64,000 bases of DNA, from assembly GCF_028583425.1 (NCBI RefSeq), contig NC_072807.1, positions 32,803,001 to 32,867,000 on the forward strand, in the 5' to 3' direction. The translations under genes and the position numbers were made by a program. The stretch comes from Eublepharis macularius. Taxonomy: Eukaryota > Chordata > Lepidosauria > Squamata > Eublepharidae. Each line of letters opens with the position of its first letter. The first letter of the stretch is position 1. Under the pieces are notes generated by a model. That model did not search any database and had not been told where the DNA came from. It saw only the letters and a list, made by a program, of their open reading frames with translations. Shown here in pieces: positions 23,901 through 35,900 of this stretch.

Positions 23901-26900
23901 TGTTAAAACACCGTCAGGATCCCTAGCCCAACTGGACTGGGGAAAATTGCTACCTGACCCCAAGGTGGCAATTGGCATTACCCTGGGCATGTAAGAAGGG
24001 GCCCCGAGAACTAAGCACTGATGTAACCCTCCCTGCCCTCCCTCTCGTGATCAGCCCAGGTTCACAGAATCAGCATTGCTGTCAGATGGCCATCGAACCT
24101 CTGCTTAAAAACCTCCAACGAAGGAGAGCCTACCTCCTCCCAAGGAAGCCTGTTCCACTGACCGCTCTAACTGTTGGGAAGTTCTTCCTAATGTCCTTGT
24201 GTCCTGTGTAACAGGGTGGTGGATTCTCCTCAATGTATGCATGTATGGTATGCACGGGTTTCCAGTGGACCGAATGCTGCCCTTCCCTACATGTGTCATG
24301 TTGGAAAAATTGCACTTATGGAATGAATATTTCAGTTGTGATCCAAATCAGGCCTTGCACACATGGGAATTGAGGAGAACTGACAATTTTCATCTCACTG
24401 ACACAGGGTGGGGACCTTTGGCCAACCCCGTGCATTCTACAATGTGTAAAACATGCAAAAGAGAGAGACAGAGAGACTGGTCTAAGATTGTCTTGTGGGG
24501 TTCCATGACTCAATGACATCTCCACCTCAATCTGTCAGGCCCTAGACTGATGGTCTAACCACTAAACCACACTGTCTCTCAGCTAAGATATAAAGAATGG
24601 ACACATGGAAATGAGCGCTTTATTATTCTTTTCCCCTTCCCCAAAAGATGACTGTGCTATTGGTGGCTCCTCGGGGAAGATCTGTTTCTCATTCCGGTAG
24701 GAAGTGTTAGAGAAGAGCTGGTGCATTGTGGGAAAGAAATGGCGTGCCACAGAATTGTACTAAATCAGAAAGAGGACGGGGGAAGCAAATGGCCACAGAG
24801 CTGCAGTTAGGGAGGGAACATATTTCTGGAGCTGATGGCCTCTGCCGTAGCATGGATCATGATGGAATCCGGATTCTTGCTGGGGATCACGTACCAGTTA
24901 TCATACAGAGACACTGGAGAATCTGTTTCTCTGTCCTTTGGTCTGCTCTGTGGCTAGTGCTCCACGTGGCTTTTTCTCCGTCCCTACCCCTTGCAGAGTC
25001 CGATGTGCAAAGGCTTTACATCAAAGATGCCCAGGGCAACACAATGGTGGACAAAGGCCAGCTGGAAAAAATTCTTCTGCTGAATTACATGTGCAACGTG
25101 GAGGCTGGTAAGAAAAGGGATTATGGGATATCCCTAGAATTTTCCTCATCCAAATTTCTCCATGGACTTCAGTGTTCCAAATAATGTTTTTCTTCATTCT
25201 AAAGTGGAACCAGAGCCTTAGAAATCCTCAGCTTTAAAAAAAAAATGTTTAAACTGGGCACGTGAAGTTCTTCCTTCTATGTATCAGTGTCTCTTTCGAT
25301 GTATTGTCGAAGGCTTTCACGGCCAGAGAACGATGGTTGTTGTGGATTTTCCGGGCTGTATAGCCGTAGTCTTGGCATTGTAGTTCCTGACATTTCGCCA
25401 GCAGCTGTGACTGGCATCTTCAGAGGTGTAGATCTGAGAGATCTCTGTCTTTTGGTGCTACACCTCTGAAGATGCCAGACACAGCTGCTGGTGAAACGTC
25501 AGGAATTACAATGCCAAGACCACGGCTATACAGCCCGGAAAATCCACAACAACCATAGTATCTCTTTCCTTCATCTATATTATCAGTGTGCCTCCCTGCA
25601 AACTCCAAAAAAGCAACCTTAATGATATGTGAGGTAGGAGGAGGTAGTAGTCTATTGCAATTAGCCATTGTCCGTAGCAAATTTACAATGAACAAATAAA
25701 CATGCAGTTGATAGCGACTCCATAAACTCCAAGAGCTACAAAATATCAATACAACTACAGCATGATATGTGAGATTGCGTCAAGATTCTTTGGAGGTGCG
25801 TTTTGCTGAGATGCTACGCCTATAAAATCCTTCTTTTGCCGTGCTTTAGCCATGCACGTTGATAAAGTAAACAACTGCACGTGAATGGAAGGAAGCGAAT
25901 GCCGTGGCAAATTGCCTATGCACACCGTGTACTGAGCCAAGTTTGGAACTAAAAAAGAGAACAATGTGTGTGTGGGGGGGGGGGGTCCTATGGCATTCTT
26001 CTTAATGCTGAATCTCAAGAAGATATGTTGGGCTACAAAGGGAATATTTTCTAAGAGACGAAATTCATGTTGTCACCTTGAAATAACATGGAGACATCAA
26101 ATGGGAGTGGCAAATATCATTGGAGGGGGAAAAGACAGAGGCTTTAGAGATCTGTGGTGGGGAATGATAAAGAAGAGAGGGAACCACGGGCCGGGCTTTT
26201 TGGGGTGCTCATTCCATTCGTTTTGTTCTCTTTACAGAGTATCAGCAGGGTTTCCACGAGATGCTTCTACTCTTCAGGCTGCTTGTGGAAAAGGAGCATG
26301 AAATCTATTGGCTGTTCCAGTTCTTTCTCCAGAAAACAGTAAGTTTCTTCCCCCTTCAGAGGAGGGGCTGCGGTTCAATGCTAGAGCCTTTGCTTTGCAT
26401 GCAAAAGATTCCAGGTTCAATCCCCGCCATCTCCAGTTAAAAGGACCAGGCAGTGAGTCCTGTGAAAGACTTCTGCCTAAGACCCAAGAGAGTCACTGCA
26501 AGTCTGAATAAACAATACTGACCTTGATGGACCAATGGTTTGATTCGTAATAAGGCAGCTTCATGTTTCCATGCGTGTTCACTGGCCATTGCTAGTATGG
26601 TTAAGGGAGGCTGTTCTTGGGGCCAGTCCTGGGTCATCCAATAGCATCCATCTTCTCCTAGAGTTATTACCTCCATGCAGGGGTCATTTTGTAGAAAAAG
26701 AGCTGGAAGAACACATTAGCATAACTCATTAGCATAACTCATTAGCATATGCCATGCCCCTTTTCATCACCAGAGGTGTTTCATTAGCATAACTGATTTG
26801 CATATGCCACACCCCCTGACATCACCTATCCTTGTTGTTTTGGACCCAATCCTGGGGCTGAAATTGGGCCCAAAATGGCAAAAAGGGACTGAAAATGGCC

Positions 26901-29900
26901 AAAAAGAGGCCCCAAATGGTCAGGATCGGCTGCTGCTGAGCGGGAGAGTGATCCGCCACCCGTCAGAGGCCCGATCCGGGCTGTTTCACTCCCAATCCAG
27001 GCTGAAACAGGCCTGAAAAGGGTGAGTCAGGTGGGCGGGGCCACCTGTCATGTGACCTCTTTGGGGAACTGCCGGAACTGCATCCCTGCGCGTTCCTCCT
27101 AAAAATGAGCCCTGCCTCCATGGACTGCCCCTCCTATCACTAGAGGGCAAATCATCACACCATCTGCACAATGGGAAGGAGCCAGATACCGGGGTGGGGG
27201 GGAGATATACACCTGCCAGTCAGGATTACCCCTTAATGCTTGATGTACCCTTTGGAAAACTCTTTGTGCAAAATCCTTGGGGGACGTGAAGAAGGGAATG
27301 CTGGCCACGAGGACCCCATTATTCCAAGCCACCAAGGTGGATCCAGCTATCCTCCAAGGAGCCGTCCTCTAACTTCAGTGGCTCTGCCTCCTATGGAAGA
27401 GACACTTAAGTTGGAGAAAGGTGCCTTAGCTTGGAGGAGGGATTCCTGCTCAAGCTAAAAGCAAAAGTGGAGTATAAATATTTTACTTTGCTCAGAGGTA
27501 GGATCCACCCCACCGTTCCATGCCACAGGACTCTCTTGCAACTAGGGATGCCCTGAACTTTAGGAGAAAAGGTTTGCAGGCGAACAACAGTCACAAACCT
27601 GTGTGAGCTGGGCCAAGGATGTCCTCATTTCACCACTATATGACTCTAACAGTTGCTGAATGGCTGCACAGCTGTGGGGGTGAAATTTCATTCTCTTGCA
27701 AACCTTTGGCATTTGGGCAGCACATGAAGTCAGTTCTCCCCCCAAGTTCATGGGATAGTTGAATTGAGTGTTTGAGTATCCCCACTTGCAACCTCCCTTC
27801 TAGCAATTCCAGAATGCCCTTTCTCCCTAGTGGCAGAAAATAGCCTCAAGGTCTCCCAGCATGCACTACTTCCCGGCACTATAACAGGATGCACGTTGGC
27901 TACGTAAGGAACACACAAAGCGCTCTTAAACTGAGTTAGACTGTTGGTCTATCAAGTCTACTGTGGCAGGCAGTGGCTCTCCGGCGTCTCAGGCAGAGAT
28001 TGCTCCCATTACCTGCTACACGATCCTTTTAGCTGGAGATGTCAGGATTTGAACCTGGGGCCTCCTGCATGCAAAGCAGGTACTCTACTACCGAGCCATG
28101 ACTTCATCCCCTTGTGCTTTCATGCACCACTATCATTTGCACAGATCACTTATGACTTTGTCTGACATCAGCTGCTCCTTTGCAGCTGCTTTCTCCCCAC
28201 CAAAATTACAGCTACCTTCTTGGGTAGCCCAGGAGAGCCTGAGCTTGTCAGAACTCAGAAGCTAACCAGGGTTAGTCTTGGTTAGTAATTGGATGGGAGA
28301 CCTCCCACAAAGACCAAGGTTGCAGAGGCAGGCAACGGCAAACCACCTCTGTTAGTCTCTTGCCATGAAAACTCCACCAGGGGTTGCCATAAGTCAACTC
28401 TGACTTGAGGGCCAGATTTCATTTTTCATTCCCCTCCCATTATAGAACACTTTAGGGCTACACTAGAGAGAATCTTCTCTCATTCCTTCTAGTCTTACCT
28501 ATGCCGCTAGACACCGTTCCTCCACGAAAGCATTGATTGCTCCAGAGTTCTCTGCAATATTATGGGGGCGTCTCTGGGGCAATTTTAGGAGAAGAGTCTG
28601 GAGAAAACAGCCAGATACGATTCTTTTGTGCTCAGGTCCTTCCACAATCACCAGGCATTTCCTGCACTGGAAAACAGTAGATTTGACCTTGCATTTCTAG
28701 TGGTGGGAGGAGGGGCGCCATCTGCCAGGCAATGGCCTTTGCGTCCCACCACTGATGCTGGCCTGGAACAGTCTCTTGGAACCGTAAGGTACACGAGCGT
28801 CTCTGCTACCTTCTGTACCGGGCACCAGAAGGTGGCCCATCTGTACTTAGCCAAATGCTCACCATGGGATATTTATACACCAGCCTTGGCAGAATCCATG
28901 AAACAGTTTTGGTTTGCTGATACCTGTGGCTGTCTTGGGGATGATTGATTCCAATGTTTTAAGAGGAGGATGTGGCCAAGCGAGGCCATCTGGCCTTTGC
29001 ATGTTCCTACAAATGTTTTCCCGTTTCAGGATTCTTGGGTTTGGTATTTTTTTAAAAAACAGGAAAATAGCTGCATCATGAACATCGGAGTGGGGAAGAA
29101 CCTGGCCATGCTAAGATCCTTGATTGCTTTTATGGACCCCGACTTTTCAAAGCATCTGGGTAAGCTGATCTCCCTGGCCTGCCCTCTTAAGAATTCAGTA
29201 CTGTTCCGTTTCCCCTCCAGTTATTTCAAAGGGCTATATAAATATAGTCTTGTTACAGCCAACCTTTCCTACGTTGCTTCGTAGTGTCTTCATTCTTCAA
29301 GTATGATCTTCAAGTCACATCTGTAGCAGAAAGAAAGTCCGGGAGATAACAGTGGCTCGAGTTTTGGAGACTGTAGCTGACGAGCTGCTTCTCCCAATTT
29401 TATTTATTCACGTGACTTATAGTCCACCTTTCTCACTGAGACTCCAGGCAGACGACACAGTCTAAATCAATGCAATCGATGGACACAACATTTAATAAGC
29501 AATGTAATAGGATCAGGATCACAGCAATCAGATACAAAGTATAGAGTATTAGAGATGATAAACTATGTTGAAAACAGTATTACCTAGGTGTAAAAACAAA
29601 GCAGTGAGAGTAGAATAATACATACAGCAAACAGGTCATGCATATTATCCGCACTGGTATAATTCACAGTCCTGTTCCCTTTATCAAAGCACCTTCCTAA
29701 ACAATTTCATTTTAATATAACCCTATTACTTTGGCCCAGTTCTTCTTGTTGCCACAACAGCGTTTCCCAGTTTCTGCTATCCTTCCCTCTCTTCCATTCT
29801 ACCACAACCTGTGCAAATACATAAGGGTGAGGACTCCACAATGCTATGTTTGGGATATTCTTGCTGTAGGAAGAGGAGGATTCAGCGCTGTCCCTCTCCT

Positions 29901-32900
29901 CAGGTTTCAGAGGGGGACAAAACAAAGAAAGACGGAGAGGTCAGGGCACTCTATTTACTGTTTACTGCTCTGACTGTTCTTTGATATGTAGATTGCTATT
30001 CTCATGATTTCCTTCTTGTGATATCCTCCTTCTCGTGTTTCTCTTCCTGGCTTTGTTCCATCTCTCTCCTTCTCCTCCCTCCATCTTGGAAGCATAGATG
30101 CAGGCCTTGCCCTGGCATCCATGTCCGTCCTTAGACTAGATAGGTAGTTAGGATCTGTCTCTCCTCCTTTTCTATCAAAGTATGGGGTTCCTACAATAAA
30201 GAACTCTTATTTCCTTTCTAAATATAAGCAAGTGTATGCTTTGTTATTTTCTCTCCTGCACACACACCAGCCAGCAGAACCAGCTCACAACCACCTATAA
30301 TCATGCTTCCTTTTGCTAAATGATAGACTGTGCTAATAGCCAAAACATGGAATACTTTAATTAATTTTCTGGGACCAACATATGATTTATTTATCACTTA
30401 CACCATCCTTAGCCAGGATCAAAAGAAGAACTCTGCTAGCTGCATGCATCCCAGGGAGATTGGGGATTCTTGTTGGCCATATTAAGCTGCTTTAGGTTGA
30501 ATCAGACCAATGGTCCTTCAAGTTCAGCATTGTCTACTCTGACAGGAAGCAGCTCTCCAGGGTCAGAGGCAGAGAAACGCTTTTCCCATCTCCTGATGCT
30601 ACCTGATCCCTTTAGGTAGAGATGCCAAACAGTTGCTCTACCACTGAGCCACGGCCTCTCCCAAATGTTCTCAAATATGACCCCTACCTCCCACATGCCT
30701 CATGGCAAACTGCTTTTGAAATGGGAAGACCTTTCAAAAGCAGTTCGCTGTATGGAAGCAGGTCCTCTGGTGATGACAGGTCTCAGCAAGAGAAATCCAG
30801 CCGCCTTGCCAAAGTCATAGGAAACTCCCAGTGCAACCCTAAGCAGAGATGCACAAGTCTAAGCTTTCTTTGCTTTTTTTCTAGAAAGAAAGGGCCAAGT
30901 AGTTCAGTCCTTGTTCCCATGGTTCTGTCTCCTCTTCCAGCGAGTCTTCAGGACTTTTGATGATGTCTGGAGACTCTGGGAGGTGAGTAGTTCTCACAGT
31001 TTCCTTGAGGGGGTTCATCATGACACTCAAGGAGATAGAGGGCTAAGGACACCCTTCAATTCCTGACTGGGCATTTAAGGGAAATACTTTTTTCATCTAT
31101 CTCCAGCATACCACTCATGGACACTGTGTCTGTGTAAAGTGCCATCAAGTCACAAATGATTTATGGTGACCCCAGCAAGGGGCTTTCAATACAGGTGAGA
31201 AGCAGAGCGCTCTTGCCATTGCCTTCCTTGGCAGAGTCTTCCTTGGTGTCACCCATCCAATACCAACCCAGCTTAGCTTCTGAGATCTGATAAAATCGGG
31301 TTGTACAATGCCCCCCTTCCCTCCCATGGGCGCCATGGCACCTACCATTGTGTCTCCTGGCATCCCTGCCCTCCCCACCATCAATACCAACAGACAGGTG
31401 TGGAGTATTAAACAAAAACAGTCACATAGCTTTGACTGGGAAGGAGGAAAGAGGGTGTGGGTGGAGACAGACAAGAAGAGCATTGTTACTTGCTGCCATG
31501 TGTCTTGATCTGGGAAGAGACATGTACCACTATGGCAGCCATTTTATAATTGTCTGTTTCCCATGGCAGCCATTTTGAAATCGCCCCACGGCCATGGCAG
31601 CCATTTTGTAATTGTCCCTTTCCCAGGGTGGCCAGTTTATAATTATCTCTTTCCAAGGGCAGCCATTTCATAATCGCTCCTCTGCCATGGCAGCCATTTT
31701 TAAATTGTCCTTTTCCCACGGTAGCCATTTTCTAATCACTCTCTGCCATGGCAGCCATTTTGTTATGGCTCCCACTACTCTTTCTCATAATCAAGGGCAG
31801 ATTGGCCGTATAACTGATAGAGAAAGCTCGTGGTGGGCCACTTCCCTTGAGGGCCACTGGTGGCTAGGAGCAAGCTTAACTGAACTCCAGCAATTCTCCC
31901 AGATTCTGAATGGCCGCTTGTCTACAACCCTTCAACAGCTGTGGTAATTGGTGTCCATTCACCATGGGCCTTTTCCAACTCTGCTGCCAGCTTTCAGGAG
32001 GAAGCCAGGGTGAGCGAATACCCATTGTTCGCACCGCTGAGCTGAGTGACCCTTTTGGTGCTGGCTTGCACTGCTTCAGGGCCCGGGGCCACTCAGCATG
32101 GCTTGCCCCCATGCCACGGTTGCTTCCCAGCCCGCTCCTAACTCAGCATCCTGAAACTGCCTGCAGGCTAACCAAGGTGGGGGCCCAGAACAACAACAGA
32201 AACAAGACCGAATGAGACCACTAACAGCATTCTGAATTTTAAAAAAATGACAAGTCCTCATTCATCTAAATTCATTCACACGGTGGTTTGTAAAGAGTGC
32301 TTTAGGATGGGGTTGCCAGCCTCCAGAGTTTTTCGAATTACAACCCATCTCCAGAATTACGGTTGCCAGCTCCAAGTTGGGAAATTCCTGGAGATCTGGG
32401 GGGTGAAACCTGGAGAAAGTGGGGTTTGGGGACGGAAAGGGCCTTGGCATGGCATAATTCCATGGAGTCCACCCCCCAAAGTAGCCATTTTCTCTAGGTG
32501 AACTGATCTCTGTGGCCTGGAGACCAGTTGTAATTCCAGGAGATCTCCAGTCACTATCTGGAGGCTGGCAACCCTATCCGGAATACAGAGATCAGTTCCC
32601 CCAGAGGTAATGACAGCTTTGGAGGAAGGACTCGATGACATCACATCCTTGCTGAGCTCCTCCCCTCCCCAAACACCTCCCTCTCCATATTCCTCTCCCA
32701 AATCTCCAGTAATTTCCCATCCTTGAGTTCACAACCCTAGTCAGGACTCATGTAGGTCATGAATCTCTGGCAGGTGGGTGGTAAGGCCAGGAGGAAAGAG
32801 GAGGAACAGGGTAAACGTGGGAAAGGAGGAATAGGGTAAACATGGGAAAGGACAGAAGTCTCATTGGCAAATTTAGTTTTCAGTGGATTGATCTGCAATA

Positions 32901-35900
32901 GAACAGCAGGATTTGAGTCCAGTGTAGGGTTCTCAGCCTCCAGGTGGGGGCTGGAGATCTCCCAGAATTTCAACTAAACTCCAGGCGACAGAGATCAGTT
33001 CCCCTGGAAAAAATGGCTGCTTTAGAGGATGGGCCCTATGCTGTTATATCCTGCTGAGGTTCCTCCCCTTCCCCAACGCAGCCCTCTCTAGGCTCCGCCT
33101 CCCAAATCTCCAGGAATTTCCCAACTTGGAACTGGCCACCCTATTCCAGTGCACCTCAGAGACCAACAAGATGTTCAGGATGTAAGCTTTTGAGAGTCAG
33201 AGCTCCCTTCTTCAGGCACTGTCTGAAGGGAAAAGGGAGCCCTTACTCTTGAAAGCTCACACCTTGAAAATCTTGTTGGTCTCTAAGGTGCCACCGGACT
33301 CAAATCCTGCTGACAAATTTAAGCTTGTCTCTAATGAAATGCAGCCCATTGTTACCTAATGCTATATTTTCAGAGATACTAAATATGAAAAAACTTAAAC
33401 ATGTTCAGTTATCAAATGTACAATTCTTGCATTTTTAAATGGGGGAGAGGGATAGTAGCACATAGGCATTTTGCAAGCAGGTGTCCAAAAAGTACAGCAC
33501 GTTTCAAAGTCCAGAAAAGGCCCAGAGAGGAAGAAGTGGGTACTGCTTCACAAGCATTGAGAAGAACCACGTCAACGTATCTTGCTGACCGTCACCTAAC
33601 TGCAGCTGTGGGGAGGCAACTCCCTGGCATACTATTCAAAAGAAAATACTCTATAATGTGGTCCTGAAAACCGGTCTTTGAATTGCAGCGAGAATAATGT
33701 AGCCTTGTGCATGCAACAGATTCCAATTTGGAACAGAGAGTCCATTTCGGCCCTGCTGGCTTTTTGCTTTGCTGTGTTGAATCTCTCCAACCGAAAATGG
33801 GGTGGGGGGTGTCTGGCAGCCCTAGCAGCTAAGCGGCCCCTTCTGGACGTTGCTCTGCCTCACTGACACTACTTACGGAGCCCTGCCAAAGGCACAGCTG
33901 GCCTGTATTAGTGGTTACTCCATTCCTTCTGCAAAGGCTTGTTAAGTTGAATCCCAAATGGAGGCCTGGATTGCTGTTGCAGCAGGATTTCTGACCCACC
34001 AAACAGAAACCATTTGCTTAGCTTTCTTCTCCTCCGTCCTGGACCCTGGTGGCTTTTATTATTTCAATTAATATTTGCCCAAGGTCTCCCGGCAGTTGCT
34101 CTGCCTGCTGACTGGACTCTTGCACGCCGGCCGTTTTGCTTTAATTATAGGGAGGAGAGGGGAGAGGGCAAATCTCCATCTGGGCAGCAGGAGGGAAGCT
34201 CTTTGCTATCTTCAAGCACTGCAAAGACATTCACTTGTTCCGTACCAATACCTGTATTTTGTGGGACAACCTTCTAACCAGAGAAGAGAGAGAGAACAAG
34301 AGAGTGAAGGCTTCCAATGCACCTTCCAGAATTACCAGGGTTTTAATTTGAAATGGACCCCTCTGAAGGAAATAATTCAGTGTAAAGAGCGCAAACCAGG
34401 CTGTTCTCCATTCATCTTGAGGCATTTTTGCCATTCACACTCCCCGCTTGGGTCACAGCAAGGCATTTGAGAGCCACGCTACAAGTGATGAATTACACTT
34501 GGCTGTCAACAACAACAACAAAGTTTATTAGCCAGAGGCCATCACATTCTTGAAACACTTGCCTGGCAAGTGAACAGACTCGCGTGTATTCCTCCCTGTT
34601 CACTTGCCATTCACTTGGTCTCCACTTGATCAAGTAGAGCGCAAGTGAATGGCAAGCAAACAGGGAGGAATACACGCGAGTCTGTTCACTTGCCAGGCAA
34701 GTGTCATTCGTCACTTGTAGCTTGGCTCTCAGTGCATTTTTCTCCTGCCTTTCTCCAAGGAGGAGCTCAGGGCAACATACGTTACTCTCCATTTTGTCCT
34801 CACAACAATCTTGTGAGGAAGATTAGGCATAGCCAGATTGACCAACTTAAGGTCACCTGGTCATTACCATGACAAGCTGGAATTTGAACCCAGGCCTTCC
34901 CAGCCCTAACCCAACCCCCCCTCCCCATACCACACTAGCTTTCACAGTGTCACCCAGTAGGGCTAGAAAAGGGCAAGAGTCCATTAGCACCTATAAGACT
35001 AACTAAATTTGTGGTAGGGTATGCACTTTCGTGAGCCACAGCTCACTTCTTCAGATACAGCTCATATCTTCAGAAAGCTCATACCCTACCACAATTTTTT
35101 TTAGTTTTATAGGTGCTACTGGACTCTTGCTCTTTTCTACTGCTACAGACACGGCTACCCATCTTGATCTATGCCCAGTAGGTCTGTTTCCTTTCCACAC
35201 CTCTTTCAAGGGGCTCAGGGCAACACACACAGCACTTCTCTTCATCCTTTTAAGTTGGTTGGGTTATCTATATATTTGAAAGATTTCTATGCCTCCCTTT
35301 CTCCCTACACATGTCAAGCATCAGTGTAAGATCAAATAATAATAATATATGATCCACCAGGCGGATTATACATTATGTAAATGAATAAATAAATACACTT
35401 AAAAACAGAATTAATCCGACCACCAACCAGACCCTAATATGTACCCGGAATCAATCAGTTGAGCCAACCGGTACTGAAGGTTGCCCCAACTATCCCCTTA
35501 AATGGTTTGGTTTTACCATCTTATTGGAAGATTAACAAGATACATATTGAAATGGCTAACCTTGTTCCGGAAAACAGCGAAATCTCGCTAGAAGATGTCT
35601 TCTCGCGTGATAACAGCGTCTTCTTGTGCGATTTTGTGTGAGATTTCGCTGTTTTCCGGAACAAGGTAACCCGTGTGGAAATGGCCTTGATCATGGCTCA
35701 TCTCAAACTGCAGTAGTGATCAGCTGACATCCCAAAACTGACAAGCAAAATGATGGACAGCGAAGTTGGCCTGCACGTTAGCGGTGATGATGTACACCTT
35801 GAGTCCTCCTCGACTGACCGCACCTGTATTTCCCTCCCCCAAGGTGTTTCTAACTGGAATGCCTTGCAGAAACTTCCAGGTGATGGTAGCTTACACAATG

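Larger units (their letters stand above)
25298..25560. mobile_element. Inverted-repeat Penelope-like terminal element
   Basis: The left arm is the PLE tail of 43731 in reverse (ATTGTCGAAGGCTTTCACGG); the right arm is its inverse (CGGCTATACAGCCCGGAAAA). Both flanks read TCTCTTTC (25290-25297, 25561-25568). It lies in TBC1D21 intron 5 and carries a hammerhead-like motif on each strand. Confidence 0.88.

Noticed and set aside
24726-24996. In-frame extension upstream of exon 5 as a longer exon
   Set aside because: A good acceptor lies at 24996 and the exon 4 donor matches it in phase; the extension has no similarity to TBC proteins.
28215-28425. A 5S rRNA gene
   Set aside because: Box sequences are present but the 3' half is SINE tail and several equal copies exist.
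31145-31483. Frame with Gly/Met-rich text on the - strand
   Set aside because: It overlaps a diverged 5S-type SINE and shows no conserved domain.
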